64,000 nt of DNA, from the NCBI GenBank assembly GCA_001044335.1, contig CP011001.1:434001-498000 (forward strand). The letters are read 5' to 3'. Numbering within the stretch: the stretch's first letter is position 1; each line of letters begins with the position of its first letter. Both the position numbers and the translations under genes were made by a program. The notes beneath the pieces are model-generated. The model made no database searches and was not told where the DNA came from. It saw only the letters and a program-made list of their open reading frames with translations. This document shows, one piece after another, positions 38,802 through 48,006 of this stretch. This stretch comes from Methylophilales bacterium MBRSF5. GTDB lineage: Bacteria; Pseudomonadota; Gammaproteobacteria; Burkholderiales; Methylophilaceae.

Positions 38802-39700
38802 AAATACCCTTCTTTTTTTCTTTGTTCCATCGACGCTTCAGACATTTGGTCATCTAAACGAGTCGCACCTCTTTCTGAAATTCTTGTTTCAGCTGTTTCA
38901 ATAATAATTTTTTGCACATCATCGGCTTGACTCTCTACAGGAGCGGTGCAAGTAATATCACCAACTGTCCTAAATCTCACCATTATATTTTCTACAATTT
39001 CACCATCTTTAGGGGGCGTCACTTCAGTAACAGGGACTATTGCACCATCACGTCGAATAATATCTCTTTTGTGAGCGAAATAGATAGAAGGAAGCTCTAA
39101 TTGTTCTCTTTCAATATATTGCCATACATCCATTTCTGTCCAGTTTGAGATTGGAAATGCTCTAATATTTTCTCCTTTATGAGTTATCGCATTGTAAAGA
39201 TCCCAAAGTTCAGGCCTTTGGTTTTTTGGATCCCATTGTCCAAAACTATCTCTAAAACTCATGATCCTTTCTTTTGCTCGTGCCTTTTCTTCATCTCTTC
39301 TAGCACCACCAATGCAGCAGTCAAATTCAAATTCCTCAATAGCCTCCAACAATGTGATGGATTGATATTTATTTCTGGGTTCTAATTCATAATTTAGCTT
39401 CACCGTACCTCTTGCCATCGAATCTTCAACTGATCTTACAATCAATCGTTCATTCAGTTCTGTAACTTTTCTATCTCGAAAATCAATGACTTCCTGATAA
39501 TTGTGACCGGTATCAATATGCATTAATGGAAATGGAAACTTTCCTGGCCTGAAAGCCTTCTCGGCGATTCTTAATAAACATAAAGAATCTTTTCCCCCAG
39601 AAAATAAAAGAACTGGATTGCTGCATTGTCCAGCAACCTCTCGCATAATATGGATGGCTTCTGCTTCAAGCCAGTCTAAATGTGATAATTCATTTTGCAT
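38798..39700 (-). CDS. cysD: sulfate adenylyltransferase small subunit
   Basis: Catalytic ATP sulfurylase subunit, 300 residues; adenylyl transfer from ATP to sulfate. PP-loop LLFSGGKDSLCLLRIAEKA (about 31-49), the GGARRDEEKARAKER box, and the terminal RLDDQMSEASMEQRKKEGYF are diagnostic. It starts MQNELSHLDWLEAEAIHIM as in CysD. Lies 9 bases after cysH and overlaps cysN. Confidence 0.97.
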   Translation of the reverse strand: MQNELSHLDWLEAEAIHIMREVAGQCSNPVLLFSGGKDSLCLLRIAEKAFRPGKFPFPLMHIDTGHNYQEVIDFRDRKVTELNERLIVRSVEDSMARGTVKLNYELEPRNKYQSITLLEAIEEFEFDCCIGGARRDEEKARAKERIMSFRDSFGQWDPKNQRPELWDLYNAITHKGENIRAFPISNWTEMDVWQYIEREQLELPSIYFAHKRDIIRRDGAIVPVTEVTPPKDGEIVENIMVRFRTVGDITCTAPVESQADDVQKIIIETAETRISERGATRLDDQMSEASMEQRKKEGYF

Positions 39701-39709
39701 TCATTTTCC

Positions 39710-40441
39710 TTATTTTTTATGTAGCCCACACTCTTTGTGTTCTGGATTTTCCCACCACCACCTACCTGCACGGACATCCTCACCCACAGAAATTGCACGT
39801 GTACAAGGCTCACATCCAATACTTGGGAAAAAATGATCATGGAGTTTGTTGTATTGGACATCATTAATTTTGATATATGTCCAAACTTCATCCTCAGTCC
39901 AATCGAGTAGGGGACTGATTTTATCAAGATTAAAAGTCGGATCTCTATCAATTAACTTGGTATCTGATCTAGTTATAGACTGCTCGGATCGAATTCCAGT
40001 AATCCATGCGTCTTTACCATTTAAAGCTCTCTTTAAAGGCTTGATTTTTCTCACTCGGCAACATTCTTTCCTTGACTCCAAAGAATTATAAAAATCATTG
40101 ATGCCATATTCGGAAACATAATTTTCAACATCATTTGATGATGGGCTGTACACCTTAATTTGTGTTGAATAATTTTGATTTACTTCAGAGATAAGGTTAT
40201 ATGTTTCTTGATGAAGCCTGCCGGTATCTAGAGTAAATATCTCAATTGGGCTATCAATTTTATTGAGAGCATGGGTAATTACCATATCTTCTGCACCCAT
40301 ACTTGTGGCAAATGTAATCGCCTTATATTGATTTGGAAGTTCACTCATTAATTGCAAGAGTGATTTTTCTTTTTCTGTTACAACATTACGAAGCGACTCA
40401 GTGATATTAATTGTCTCAATCTTCATTGGAACCTTATTCAT
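39710..40441 (-). CDS. cysH: APS reductase, iron-sulfur type
   Basis: Reduces adenylylsulfate to sulfite and AMP. 243 residues. Besides the PP-loop-like FATSMGAEDMVITHAL, it has the CC pair C127-C128 and C210-x2-C213, the four ligands of the [4Fe-4S] cluster found in APS-type (and Bacillus-type dual) enzymes but absent from the E. coli PAPS reductase; the catalytic cysteine is C238 in ECGLH. With no cysC or CysC domain nearby, the route is probably APS to sulfite directly. It is 5 bases downstream of the DUF934 gene. Confidence 0.95.
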   Translation of the reverse strand: MNKVPMKIETINITESLRNVVTEKEKSLLQLMSELPNQYKAITFATSMGAEDMVITHALNKIDSPIEIFTLDTGRLHQETYNLISEVNQNYSTQIKVYSPSSNDVENYVSEYGINDFYNSLESRKECCRVRKIKPLKRALNGKDAWITGIRSEQSITRSDTKLIDRDPTFNLDKISPLLDWTEDEVWTYIKINDVQYNKLHDHFFPSIGCEPCTRAISVGEDVRAGRWWWENPEHKECGLHKK

Positions 40442-40446
40442 ATCGA

Positions 40447-41034
40447 TTATCTTTCATTCCATAACGGCATTTGATTAAGCGTGCCTTGGTAGCTGTATGA
40501 AAAATCATCTAGACCAAGTAGAGCTTTTTTTGCATCGTAGCCTTCTTTTATAAGGAAACTATCAAAGCCTGATCGAGCCAAATAAAATAATTGATCTTTA
40601 AAGACGTCACCAAGGGCGCGAAGGTCATTCTTGTAGGATAATTTTCTGCGAATTAGATTACCAAGCGAATAAATTCTGCCGTCTGCAAATTTTTCAACAT
40701 ACACACCAACCACTGGAAAACTATTAATATCCTCTTTCAGATGATTGAACAGATCTAATTCGTCATGTGAGTATATCCAGATGCCATATTCCTTATATTT
40801 CTTTTTAATTTCATCAGTTTTTAATAAATAAAGACGCAAGGGAACGATTACTTTTTCAGCTTCTGGAAGTGTCACATTATGTAATGTGCCATCGCTCGGA
40901 AAATCTTCTCCTGTTAACTTAAATTGAACAACCTTACCAGCTTGTTTTTTTACCTCTTCATTGCTGGTGTCAGGAACTACCCAAAACCAATCATTTAGCA
41001 CTAATTCTTTATTTTTTATTAATTGTGTATCCAT
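40447..41034 (-). CDS. DUF934 family protein of the sulfite reduction operon
   Basis: 195-residue protein matching the DUF934 pattern (LRLYLL...GIWIYSHDELD, FPVVGVYVEKFADGRIYSLG, LRALGDVFKDQLFYLARSGFDSFLI). These proteins are found almost only beside cysI and cysH in proteobacteria and are described as putative oxidoreductases, with no proven reaction. Here it lies one base after cysI and 5 before cysH, so an accessory role in sulfite reduction is the reasonable inference. Confidence 0.85.
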   Translation of the reverse strand: MDTQLIKNKELVLNDWFWVVPDTSNEEVKKQAGKVVQFKLTGEDFPSDGTLHNVTLPEAEKVIVPLRLYLLKTDEIKKKYKEYGIWIYSHDELDLFNHLKEDINSFPVVGVYVEKFADGRIYSLGNLIRRKLSYKNDLRALGDVFKDQLFYLARSGFDSFLIKEGYDAKKALLGLDDFSYSYQGTLNQMPLWNER

Positions 41035-41035
41035 A

Positions 41036-42685
41036 TTAACTTTTATAAATTGCCTCTTTAAACGGATCTAATCCTATACGGTTATAACAGTCTATAAATA
41101 ATTCTTCTTCAGAGTCTCTTTGCGCAACATAGACATTTAAGATTTCTTTAATCACAGCTGGTACTTCATCTGCAGAAAATGATGGACCAATGACTTTTCC
41201 TAATGAGGCATTGACACCTTGCTGACCACCAAGTGTGATTTGATACCACTCTGAACCGTCTTTATCAACCCCTAAAATACCAATGTTTCCAACATGGTGA
41301 TGACCACATGCATTCATACAACCTGATATATTTAACGAAATAGTTCCAATATCAAATAAAAAGTCATAATTATCAAAAAGGTTATCAATACTTTTTGCAA
41401 TAGGAATGCTTTTGGCATTAGCGAGACTACAGAAATCACCACCAGGACAGCATATGATGTCAGTAATTAATCCAATATTTGCTTCACCAAGATTATTCTC
41501 ACAAAGCACAGAGTAAACATCATATAAATCTTTTTCTTTTACATCAGCTAGAACTAAATTTTGTTCATGAGTGGATCGAATTTCTCCAAATGAATATTGG
41601 TCTGCCAAATCAGCAACAACACGCATTTCGCTCGATTGTATGTCACCTGGAGCTGTTTGTTTTTTCCCTTTTAGGGAAATGGTCACTGACCGATAACCAT
41701 TTTTTATATGCTCCCTTGTATTTCTTTTGATCCAATGTAAAAAATTATGATCCTCCCTAAATTGATCTTCTAGATCAATTGATTCAACTGTTTCATAATT
41801 TGGACTTGTAAAAAACTGTTTAACGCGGTTAATTTCTTTATCGTTTAAATGATTGGTTGAGTTTTTTCCATCATTCCAGTCGTCCTCGACTTGTTTTTTG
41901 AATGATTCGACACCGAGTGCTTTCACAAGAATTTTTATTCTTGCTTTATACATGTTATCTCGGCGACCGTAGAGGTTGTAAATTCTAATAATAGATTCGC
42001 AATATGACAGTAAATGTTCAATTGGTAACTTTTCTTTTAAAAGCTGACCAATCACTGGGGTTCTGCCAAGCCCACCTCCAACAAATACATTAACGCACAA
42101 ATTGTCTTGTTCTTTGACTAGCTCCAAACCTATGTCATGCGTCTTGACCAGAGCACGATCATGTTTTGACCCACTGATTGAGATTTTAAATTTTCGAGGT
42201 AATAGGGCAAATTCAGGGTGAAAGGTACTCCATTGTCTTAAGATTTCAGCAATGTATCTGGTATCGACAATTTCATCTGGAGTGACGCCAGCATAAGGAT
42301 CTGTCGTGATATTTCTAATGCAGTTTCCTGAGGTTTGTATGGCATGCATTTCTGCATCTGCTAGTTTGCGTAAAATTTTTGGCGTATCTTCTAACTTAGG
42401 CCAATTGTATTGAATGTTCTGTCTGGTACTAAAATGGCCATATCCACGATCAAATTCATCAGCTATATCAGCCAGTGTCCTTAATTGGTTTGATGACAGA
42501 AGACCATAAGGAATAGCCACCCTAAGCATCGGAGCATGACGTTGAATGTAAAGACCATTTTGAAGTCTTAAAGGCCTGAATTCCTCATCAGTTAGTTCTT
42601 TATTAAAGTAACGATTGAGCTGATCTTCATACTGATCAACTCTCTGATTAACTATTTTTCTATCATAATGGTCATATTTATACAT
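41036..42685 (-). CDS. cysI: sulfite reductase hemoprotein (ferredoxin- or flavoprotein-dependent)
   Basis: Siroheme/[4Fe-4S] enzyme reducing sulfite to sulfide, 549 residues. Two nitrite/sulfite reductase half-domains are present; the cluster ligands are C413-x5-C419 (after a CCPGGDFC start) and C456-x3-C460 in SGCMNACGHHH. No cysJ flavoprotein is nearby, and the protein resembles the NirA/ferredoxin-dependent group as much as E. coli CysI, so the electron donor is open. An assimilatory nitrite reductase is the alternative, but the cysDNH/DUF934 context makes sulfite much more likely. It overlaps the TauE-like gene by 8 bases. Confidence 0.92.
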   Translation of the reverse strand: MYKYDHYDRKIVNQRVDQYEDQLNRYFNKELTDEEFRPLRLQNGLYIQRHAPMLRVAIPYGLLSSNQLRTLADIADEFDRGYGHFSTRQNIQYNWPKLEDTPKILRKLADAEMHAIQTSGNCIRNITTDPYAGVTPDEIVDTRYIAEILRQWSTFHPEFALLPRKFKISISGSKHDRALVKTHDIGLELVKEQDNLCVNVFVGGGLGRTPVIGQLLKEKLPIEHLLSYCESIIRIYNLYGRRDNMYKARIKILVKALGVESFKKQVEDDWNDGKNSTNHLNDKEINRVKQFFTSPNYETVESIDLEDQFREDHNFLHWIKRNTREHIKNGYRSVTISLKGKKQTAPGDIQSSEMRVVADLADQYSFGEIRSTHEQNLVLADVKEKDLYDVYSVLCENNLGEANIGLITDIICCPGGDFCSLANAKSIPIAKSIDNLFDNYDFLFDIGTISLNISGCMNACGHHHVGNIGILGVDKDGSEWYQITLGGQQGVNASLGKVIGPSFSADEVPAVIKEILNVYVAQRDSEEELFIDCYNRIGLDPFKEAIYKS

Positions 42686-43454
42686 TGATGTGATTACCTA
42701 ATAGTTTTAATGCAATTCCAAATAAAATAATAACGAGCAATAGTCTGATCCATTCATCGTTTGCCTTGGCATTCAGCTTAGCACCTAGCCAAACTCCAGG
42801 GATAGACCCAACAAGTAGAACGATTAAAAGCTCCAAGTCTACAGTGCCTATAGATGCATGACCAATACCGCTGATTAGTGTTAAGGGAACTGCATGGGCA
42901 ATGTCAGTCCCAATAATTTTTTTTATTGGTAGCTTCGGATATAAAATGAGAAGCATCGTCACCCCAATAGCACCAGCCCCAACTGAAGTGAGTGTCACAA
43001 TAAAGCCCAATATTATACCCAAGATAATAGTTATACTTTTTCGTTTTTTTTCACTTAATGATGGTCTCTTTAAGGATTTATTAATAATCAAAGGTTGAAA
43101 GAAAATTGCAACAGAAGTTACGATTAACGCTATCCCAAGAAAGACTTCAATAAAGCTCGTCATATTTCCCTCTTGAACAAGGTTTAAGCTCAAAAAGAAG
43201 CTTGTTAATATTGCAGCAGGCACACTTCCTGTCATCAAGTCTTTAACAATCGGCCATTCAATATGACCAAGTTTTTGATGTTTAAAGATACCAACAGATT
43301 TTGTTATTGAGGCATACAGTAAATCAGTACCAACAGCAATCGCAGCAGGAACTTTAAAGAACAGCATGAGCAGTGGCGTCATTAAGGAGCCACCCCCAAC
43401 ACCTGTAAGCCCGATGAGTAAACCGATAATAAAGCCAGATAAAGTGAAAAGCAT
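42678..43454 (-). CDS. TauE/SafE family sulfur-related permease
   Basis: 258-residue inner-membrane protein with about eight helices and the two family repeats (FIIGLLIGLTGVGGGSLMTP near the N-terminus, then GFIVTLTSVGAGAIGVTMLL). Members export or import sulfite, sulfoacetate or other organic acids. As first gene of the cysI-cysH-cysDN-fdxA run and divergent from cysB, it probably handles an inorganic sulfur anion such as sulfate or sulfite; direction is not readable from sequence. No SD is seen. Confidence 0.86.
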   Translation of the reverse strand: MLFTLSGFIIGLLIGLTGVGGGSLMTPLLMLFFKVPAAIAVGTDLLYASITKSVGIFKHQKLGHIEWPIVKDLMTGSVPAAILTSFFLSLNLVQEGNMTSFIEVFLGIALIVTSVAIFFQPLIINKSLKRPSLSEKKRKSITIILGIILGFIVTLTSVGAGAIGVTMLLILYPKLPIKKIIGTDIAHAVPLTLISGIGHASIGTVDLELLIVLLVGSIPGVWLGAKLNAKANDEWIRLLLVIILFGIALKLLGNHINV

Positions 43455-43516
43455 AAAAAAAATTATTAAAAACAGCTTGAACTATAGCAGATTTTATATA
43501 TAAAATAATAATATAA

Positions 43517-43543
43517 ATAACTACTTATATAAAAAAAAGTTAT
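43517..43543 (+). promoter_or_regulatory. candidate CysB operator in the cysB / cys operon gap
   Basis: Inverted repeat ATAACT (43517-43522) and AGTTAT (43538-43543) with a 15-base A/T spacer directly before the cysB ATG. LysR-type regulators, CysB included, bind such A/T-rich dyads and repress their own gene. On the other strand TGCTATAGT in the same gap could be the -10 of the tauE-cysI operon. The gap is very A/T-rich, so chance symmetry is possible. Confidence 0.3.
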
Positions 43544-44470
43544 ATGAAATTACAGCAACTTAGGTGTGTATATGAAATTGTGAATTGTAATTTTAATGTT
43601 TCCAATGCGGCTGACAATCTGCATACCTCTCAGCCTGGGGTGAGTAAACAAATTCAGTTGCTTGAAGATGAAATTAAAGTAAAGATTTTCGTCAGAAACG
43701 GTAAAAGGTTAGTGGGACTGACCGAGCCTGGTCAATATGTTTATGAGGCCATAGATGATATTTTAAAGAAAGTAAAAAATATCAGGCATATTTCAGATAA
43801 TTACGCTTCATCCGAAGATGGTGTCTTCACCATCGCGACGACACACACGCAGGCAAGATATAAATTACCTAAGGTTGTTGAATGGTTTGTAAAACAATAC
43901 CCGAATATAAAATTAAATATCCATCAAGGAAATCCAGATCAAGTCACGGATCAGGTAGAAAAAGGGGTGGCGGATATTGGTATAGCCACCGAGTCAATTG
44001 GCCTAAATGACAAAATTTTTACCATTCCATGTTATCAATGGAATCGGATCCTAGTCGCGCCAGTGAATCATCCTTTAAATCAGTTAGATAGCACGATTAC
44101 GTTAAATGATTTGTCTCAGCATCCTATCATCACTTATGATTATGCCTTTACTGGCAGTACGAGTGTTTCAAAAGCATTTAAACAGGCCCATTTATCACCC
44201 AATATAGTTCTTACAGCAATTGATGCAGATGTGATTAAAACCTATGTCAATCTCAATTTAGGGATTGGATTAGTTGCTGAAATGGCATACGATAAGAATA
44301 AAGATATTGATTTAAAAGCAATTGACTTGAGTCATTTATTTGAACCTAGTACAACATTGCTAGGATTAAGAAAAGATCTTTTTATAAGAAGCTTTGTGTT
44401 TGATTTTATTCAACGATTTTCTGGACTGAAGCCAGATGATCTAAAAGAAAAATTAGAGGATAGAGTATGA
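43544..44470 (+). CDS. cysB: LysR-type regulator CysB
   Basis: 308-residue regulator: winged HTH (about 1-60, MKLQQLRCVYEIVNCNFNVS and TSQPGVSKQIQLLEDEI) and a periplasmic-binding-like effector domain (about 90-290) with TTHTQARYKLP, a conserved CysB/Cbl stretch that binds sulfate or acetylserine. It is slightly shorter than E. coli CysB at the C-terminus. Divergent from the cys operon, as expected for its activator. Its stop overlaps the fhs start (ATGA), an unusual pairing with a C1 gene. Confidence 0.93.
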   Translation: MKLQQLRCVYEIVNCNFNVSNAADNLHTSQPGVSKQIQLLEDEIKVKIFVRNGKRLVGLTEPGQYVYEAIDDILKKVKNIRHISDNYASSEDGVFTIATTHTQARYKLPKVVEWFVKQYPNIKLNIHQGNPDQVTDQVEKGVADIGIATESIGLNDKIFTIPCYQWNRILVAPVNHPLNQLDSTITLNDLSQHPIITYDYAFTGSTSVSKAFKQAHLSPNIVLTAIDADVIKTYVNLNLGIGLVAEMAYDKNKDIDLKAIDLSHLFEPSTTLLGLRKDLFIRSFVFDFIQRFSGLKPDDLKEKLEDRV

Positions 44471-46116
44471 AATCAGATTTGCAAATATCTCAGACCAAAA
44501 AGCTAAGAGATATTACTAGTATAGCTAAGAAAATAAACTTAAAATCCACTGACTTAACGACATTTGGTAAACATATTGCAAAGATTAACTCCATCCCAAA
44601 CCGTAAAAAAAACGCAAAACTTATTTTAGTTACTGCCATGAGCCCAACCCCGGCCGGTGAGGGTAAAACCACCACCACAGTGGGCCTTTCAGACGCTCTC
44701 AGAAAAATAGGAAAAAAATCAATTGCCTGCCTCAGGGAGCCTTCCCTAGGCCCAGTTTTTGGAATGAAGGGTGGCGCGACTGGGGGAGGATATTCTCAGG
44801 TCTTGCCCATGGAAGAAATTAACCTCCATTTTACTGGAGACTTTCATGCCATCACCTCTGCAAATAATTTACTGGTTGCGATGATTGATAATCATATTTA
44901 CCACGGCAACAAGCTAAATATAGATATTAAAAAAATTCAAGTAAGGCGCTGTTTGGATATGAACGACCGCTCATTGAGAAGGATTCATCAAGATGGTCTT
45001 CGTTATGAACGAGACTCAAAGTTTGATATTACGGTGGCATCAGAAGTGATGGCAATATTTTGTTTGGCTAAAGATATGGATGATTTAAAGCTTCGCCTCG
45101 GTAAAATTTTGATCGCTTTTAGTAAAAATGGCAAGCCGATTTATGCTAGACAGATTAAGGCTCATGGCGCAATGACAGCGTTACTAAAAGACGCTTTTAA
45201 GCCAAACTTAGTGCAAACAATATTTGAGACCCCAGTCATTATTCATGGAGGACCTTTTGCAAATATTGCTCATGGCTGTAATAGCGTAATGGCCACTCGA
45301 GCGGGCCAGAAGTTAGCTGATTATGTTGTGACTGAGGCAGGCTTTGGTGCTGATCTTGGTGCTGAAAAATTTATGGATATCAAGTCTCGAACATTGGGAG
45401 CCATGCCTGATGCAGTGGTGATTGTGGCTACAATACGAGCTTTAAAATATCACGGCGGTGTTACAAAAGACAAATTAAACAAAGAAAATCTTGATGCTCT
45501 TAACAAGGGATTTGAGAATTTGCAACGCCACATACAAAATTGTTTAAATCAGTTTGGAATGAATGTAGTTGTTGCGGTAAACAGATTTAAATTTGATTCT
45601 GTCAAGGAAATATCATTACTGAGACAGTTGATCGAATCAGAGGGTGTGAGTATGCACTTGTGTGAGCATTGGGAGAGGGGTGCAGCAGGGGCAACTCACT
45701 TAGCAAAAGATATTGTGAAGTTATGTCAGAAGAAAAATAAAGCACGTACATTGTATGGATTAAATCAACCGATTCTCACTAAGATAGAAACCATTGCTAA
45801 AAGTATATATAGGGCAAAAGGAATTAAATTGTCAGCGTTAGCAAGAAAAAAATTAAAAGAATTTGAGGATTTAAGTGGAGTAAAAAGAATGCCTGTTTGC
45901 ATTGCTAAAACACCTTATTCTTTTTCATCTGACCCTGCGCAACTTGGTGCAACATTGAATCATACCTTGGAGATCAAAGATCTTGATCTAAAAAATGGAG
46001 CCGGCTTTATTGTAATCATTTGTGGTCCAATTATGACTATGCCAGGATTACCTCTTAAACCAGCGGCAGAGTCAATTGACGTTAACTCCAAGGGTGTTTT
46101 GGAAGGGTTGTTTTAG
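44467..46116 (+). CDS. fhs: formate-tetrahydrofolate ligase
   Basis: ATP-dependent formation of 10-formyl-tetrahydrofolate from formate. 549 residues, normal for the family. P-loop TPAGEGKTTTTVGL (about 61-74), EPSLGPVFGMKGGATGGGY (about 88-106), and ITTEAGFGADLGAEKF-type box (VTEAGFGADLGAEKFMDIK, about 288-306). In a methylotroph it connects formate to serine, purine and formyl-Met needs. It starts within the cysB stop and the IMPACT gene begins at its last base. Confidence 0.96.
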   Translation: MKSDLQISQTKKLRDITSIAKKINLKSTDLTTFGKHIAKINSIPNRKKNAKLILVTAMSPTPAGEGKTTTTVGLSDALRKIGKKSIACLREPSLGPVFGMKGGATGGGYSQVLPMEEINLHFTGDFHAITSANNLLVAMIDNHIYHGNKLNIDIKKIQVRRCLDMNDRSLRRIHQDGLRYERDSKFDITVASEVMAIFCLAKDMDDLKLRLGKILIAFSKNGKPIYARQIKAHGAMTALLKDAFKPNLVQTIFETPVIIHGGPFANIAHGCNSVMATRAGQKLADYVVTEAGFGADLGAEKFMDIKSRTLGAMPDAVVIVATIRALKYHGGVTKDKLNKENLDALNKGFENLQRHIQNCLNQFGMNVVVAVNRFKFDSVKEISLLRQLIESEGVSMHLCEHWERGAAGATHLAKDIVKLCQKKNKARTLYGLNQPILTKIETIAKSIYRAKGIKLSALARKKLKEFEDLSGVKRMPVCIAKTPYSFSSDPAQLGATLNHTLEIKDLDLKNGAGFIVIICGPIMTMPGLPLKPAAESIDVNSKGVLEGLF

Positions 46117-46709
46117 TGGTTGTTGTTGAAAGGGAAACAGGGTTCAAAGAAACAGTGGTAAATAAATCTAAATTCTTAAGCCAAGTTATACCTTGCGACA
46201 ATCTAAGCTCACTTAAGAAAAAGTTAGCTCGTTTGTGGAAAGAACCTTTTGGTAATGCGAGCCATATTGTTTATGCCCTTAGAACTAAGAATGAACATGG
46301 TATTGATGCATACTTTTCTGATGATGGTGAACCTTCAGGGACCGCAGGTAAACCCTTATTAAATATTTTAGAGGGAAGGGCTATGATTAATACCGCAGTG
46401 CTGGTTGTTCGTTACTATGGAGGAATAAATTTAGGTACTGGAGGGTTGGTGAAGGCGTATAGCGAAGCGGCACAAATGGCCCTTGATATGGGAAAATTTA
46501 TTCAATATGTGGAGTATAATTTTTTTAAAATAGTTATTAAATACAATATTTTAGAACAATTTATTAAATTAGTTTCTAAAATAAAAGGTGAGGTTATTAA
46601 AAAAGAATTTGATGATAATGTGACTCTACATTTCAAGTTACCTAAGGGCGAAGAGCGGCAGCTAGATTCTTTTTTGAATTCTAATCAATTGGATATGATT
46701 CATGTTTGA
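46116..46709 (+). CDS. YigZ/IMPACT family protein
   Basis: 197 residues with the UPF0029/IMPACT N-terminal domain (about 1-125): KSKFLSQVIPCDN, AYFSDDGEPSGTAGKPLL and VVRYYGGINLGTGGLVKAY are diagnostic; the C-terminal DUF1949-like ferredoxin fold follows (about 130-195). E. coli YigZ has unknown function, while eukaryotic IMPACT affects Gcn2. It starts with a GTG that shares its first base with the fhs stop, and overlaps rmuC by 8 bases. Confidence 0.9.
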   Translation: MVVVERETGFKETVVNKSKFLSQVIPCDNLSSLKKKLARLWKEPFGNASHIVYALRTKNEHGIDAYFSDDGEPSGTAGKPLLNILEGRAMINTAVLVVRYYGGINLGTGGLVKAYSEAAQMALDMGKFIQYVEYNFFKIVIKYNILEQFIKLVSKIKGEVIKKEFDDNVTLHFKLPKGEERQLDSFLNSNQLDMIHV

Positions 46710-48006
46710 ATATCTAATTCTAGGCGCTTTAATCATAGTTATCGTTGCAGTTTTTATGGTCCTAACTAAACAGCGACCCGCCAACAATGATATCAATTCA
46801 GAATTAAATGAGCACCATCGTAAAATACTCCAAGACTTTAATGATTCTTTAAACAAAACTACGGATCGATTTAATAAGCTCGTGAGTGAAGAGTTTAAAT
46901 ATAATCGTGACGTATTAGAAAACCTAAAAGTTAGTCAGCAAGAGATTATTAATCAATTAAAAACCGAGGTGGTTGAGAAACTTAATCAAGCGCTTCAGAA
47001 CCAGGGCAAGATTCAGCAAGAGTCGATCCAGTCTTCCCTTAAAAACACCACATTGCAGCTTCTGGCTTCAATTGATTCACTCACCAAATCTGTTGATACC
47101 CGTCTTGAGGAAATAACTGGCAAGGTGCATGAAAGACTTGAAGAGGGATTTAAAAAAACTAATGAGACTTTTTTAAGCGTTATGGAAAGGTTGGCTACAA
47201 TTGACGAGGCTCAAAAGAAAATTGATGGCTTAACCACAAATGTTGTTAGCCTGCAGGAATTGTTGGGAGACAAAAGGTCACGAGGTGCTTATGGTGAATT
47301 GCAGCTTGAGAGTTTAGTTAAAAATATACTGCCACCCGATTCTTTTTCTTTTCAACATTCCTTCAAGAATGGAAGTCGCGCTGACTGTGTTTTATTTCTC
47401 CCGGAGCCAACAGGCACGGTAGCAGTTGACTCTAAATTTCCCATGGAAAATTATCAAAAAATGTTTGATACCTCTTTAAGTGAGCCAGAAAAAATAAAAG
47501 CAGAAAAACAATTTAAGTTAGATGTTCGTAAACATATTACTGATATATCCACTAAATATATAATTCCTGATGAAACTTCAGATGGAGCAGTGATGTTTGT
47601 TCCGGCAGAGGCAGTATTTGCCGAAATTCATGCCTACCATCCAGAACTCATTCAAGACTCTTTGAATCATAAGGTCTGGGTTGTGTCACCAACCACCCTA
47701 ATGGCTGTATTAAATACAGCAAGGGCTGTATTAAAAGATGTTGAAACAAGAAAGCAGGTGCATATTATCAAGTCAGAGTTAGGAAAGCTTGGCAAGGAAT
47801 TCGAAAGATTTGATCAGAGAATGAAGAAGTTAGCTGATAACATCAGAATGGCCCATGAAAATGCACAAGATGTTCATATTACATCTCAAAAAATATCACG
47901 CCGTTTTTCCCAGATAGAAAAAGTTGAATTACAGGATGATCCGAATGAATTATTGGAGTTTGAGGACTCTTTGATAGAAAAAGGTGAGCAAAAAGAAGAT
48001 GATTAA
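46702..48006 (+). CDS. rmuC: DNA recombination protein RmuC
   Basis: 434 residues: an N-terminal membrane anchor (about 4-22), a long coiled coil (about 35-180), and the RmuC domain (about 190-400) with LGDKRSRGAYGELQLE, the nuclease-like VDSKFPMENYQ and MFVPAEAVFAEI. RmuC limits inversions at short inverted repeats. Overlaps the upstream IMPACT gene and the downstream moaD by 8 bases each, so all are transcribed together though unrelated in function. Confidence 0.94.
   Translation: MFEYLILGALIIVIVAVFMVLTKQRPANNDINSELNEHHRKILQDFNDSLNKTTDRFNKLVSEEFKYNRDVLENLKVSQQEIINQLKTEVVEKLNQALQNQGKIQQESIQSSLKNTTLQLLASIDSLTKSVDTRLEEITGKVHERLEEGFKKTNETFLSVMERLATIDEAQKKIDGLTTNVVSLQELLGDKRSRGAYGELQLESLVKNILPPDSFSFQHSFKNGSRADCVLFLPEPTGTVAVDSKFPMENYQKMFDTSLSEPEKIKAEKQFKLDVRKHITDISTKYIIPDETSDGAVMFVPAEAVFAEIHAYHPELIQDSLNHKVWVVSPTTLMAVLNTARAVLKDVETRKQVHIIKSELGKLGKEFERFDQRMKKLADNIRMAHENAQDVHITSQKISRRFSQIEKVELQDDPNELLEFEDSLIEKGEQKEDD

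Noticed and set aside
39676-39951. Open frames on both strands across the cysD-cysH junction
   Set aside because: They overlap two strongly supported genes, have odd composition and no SD, so they are shadow frames.
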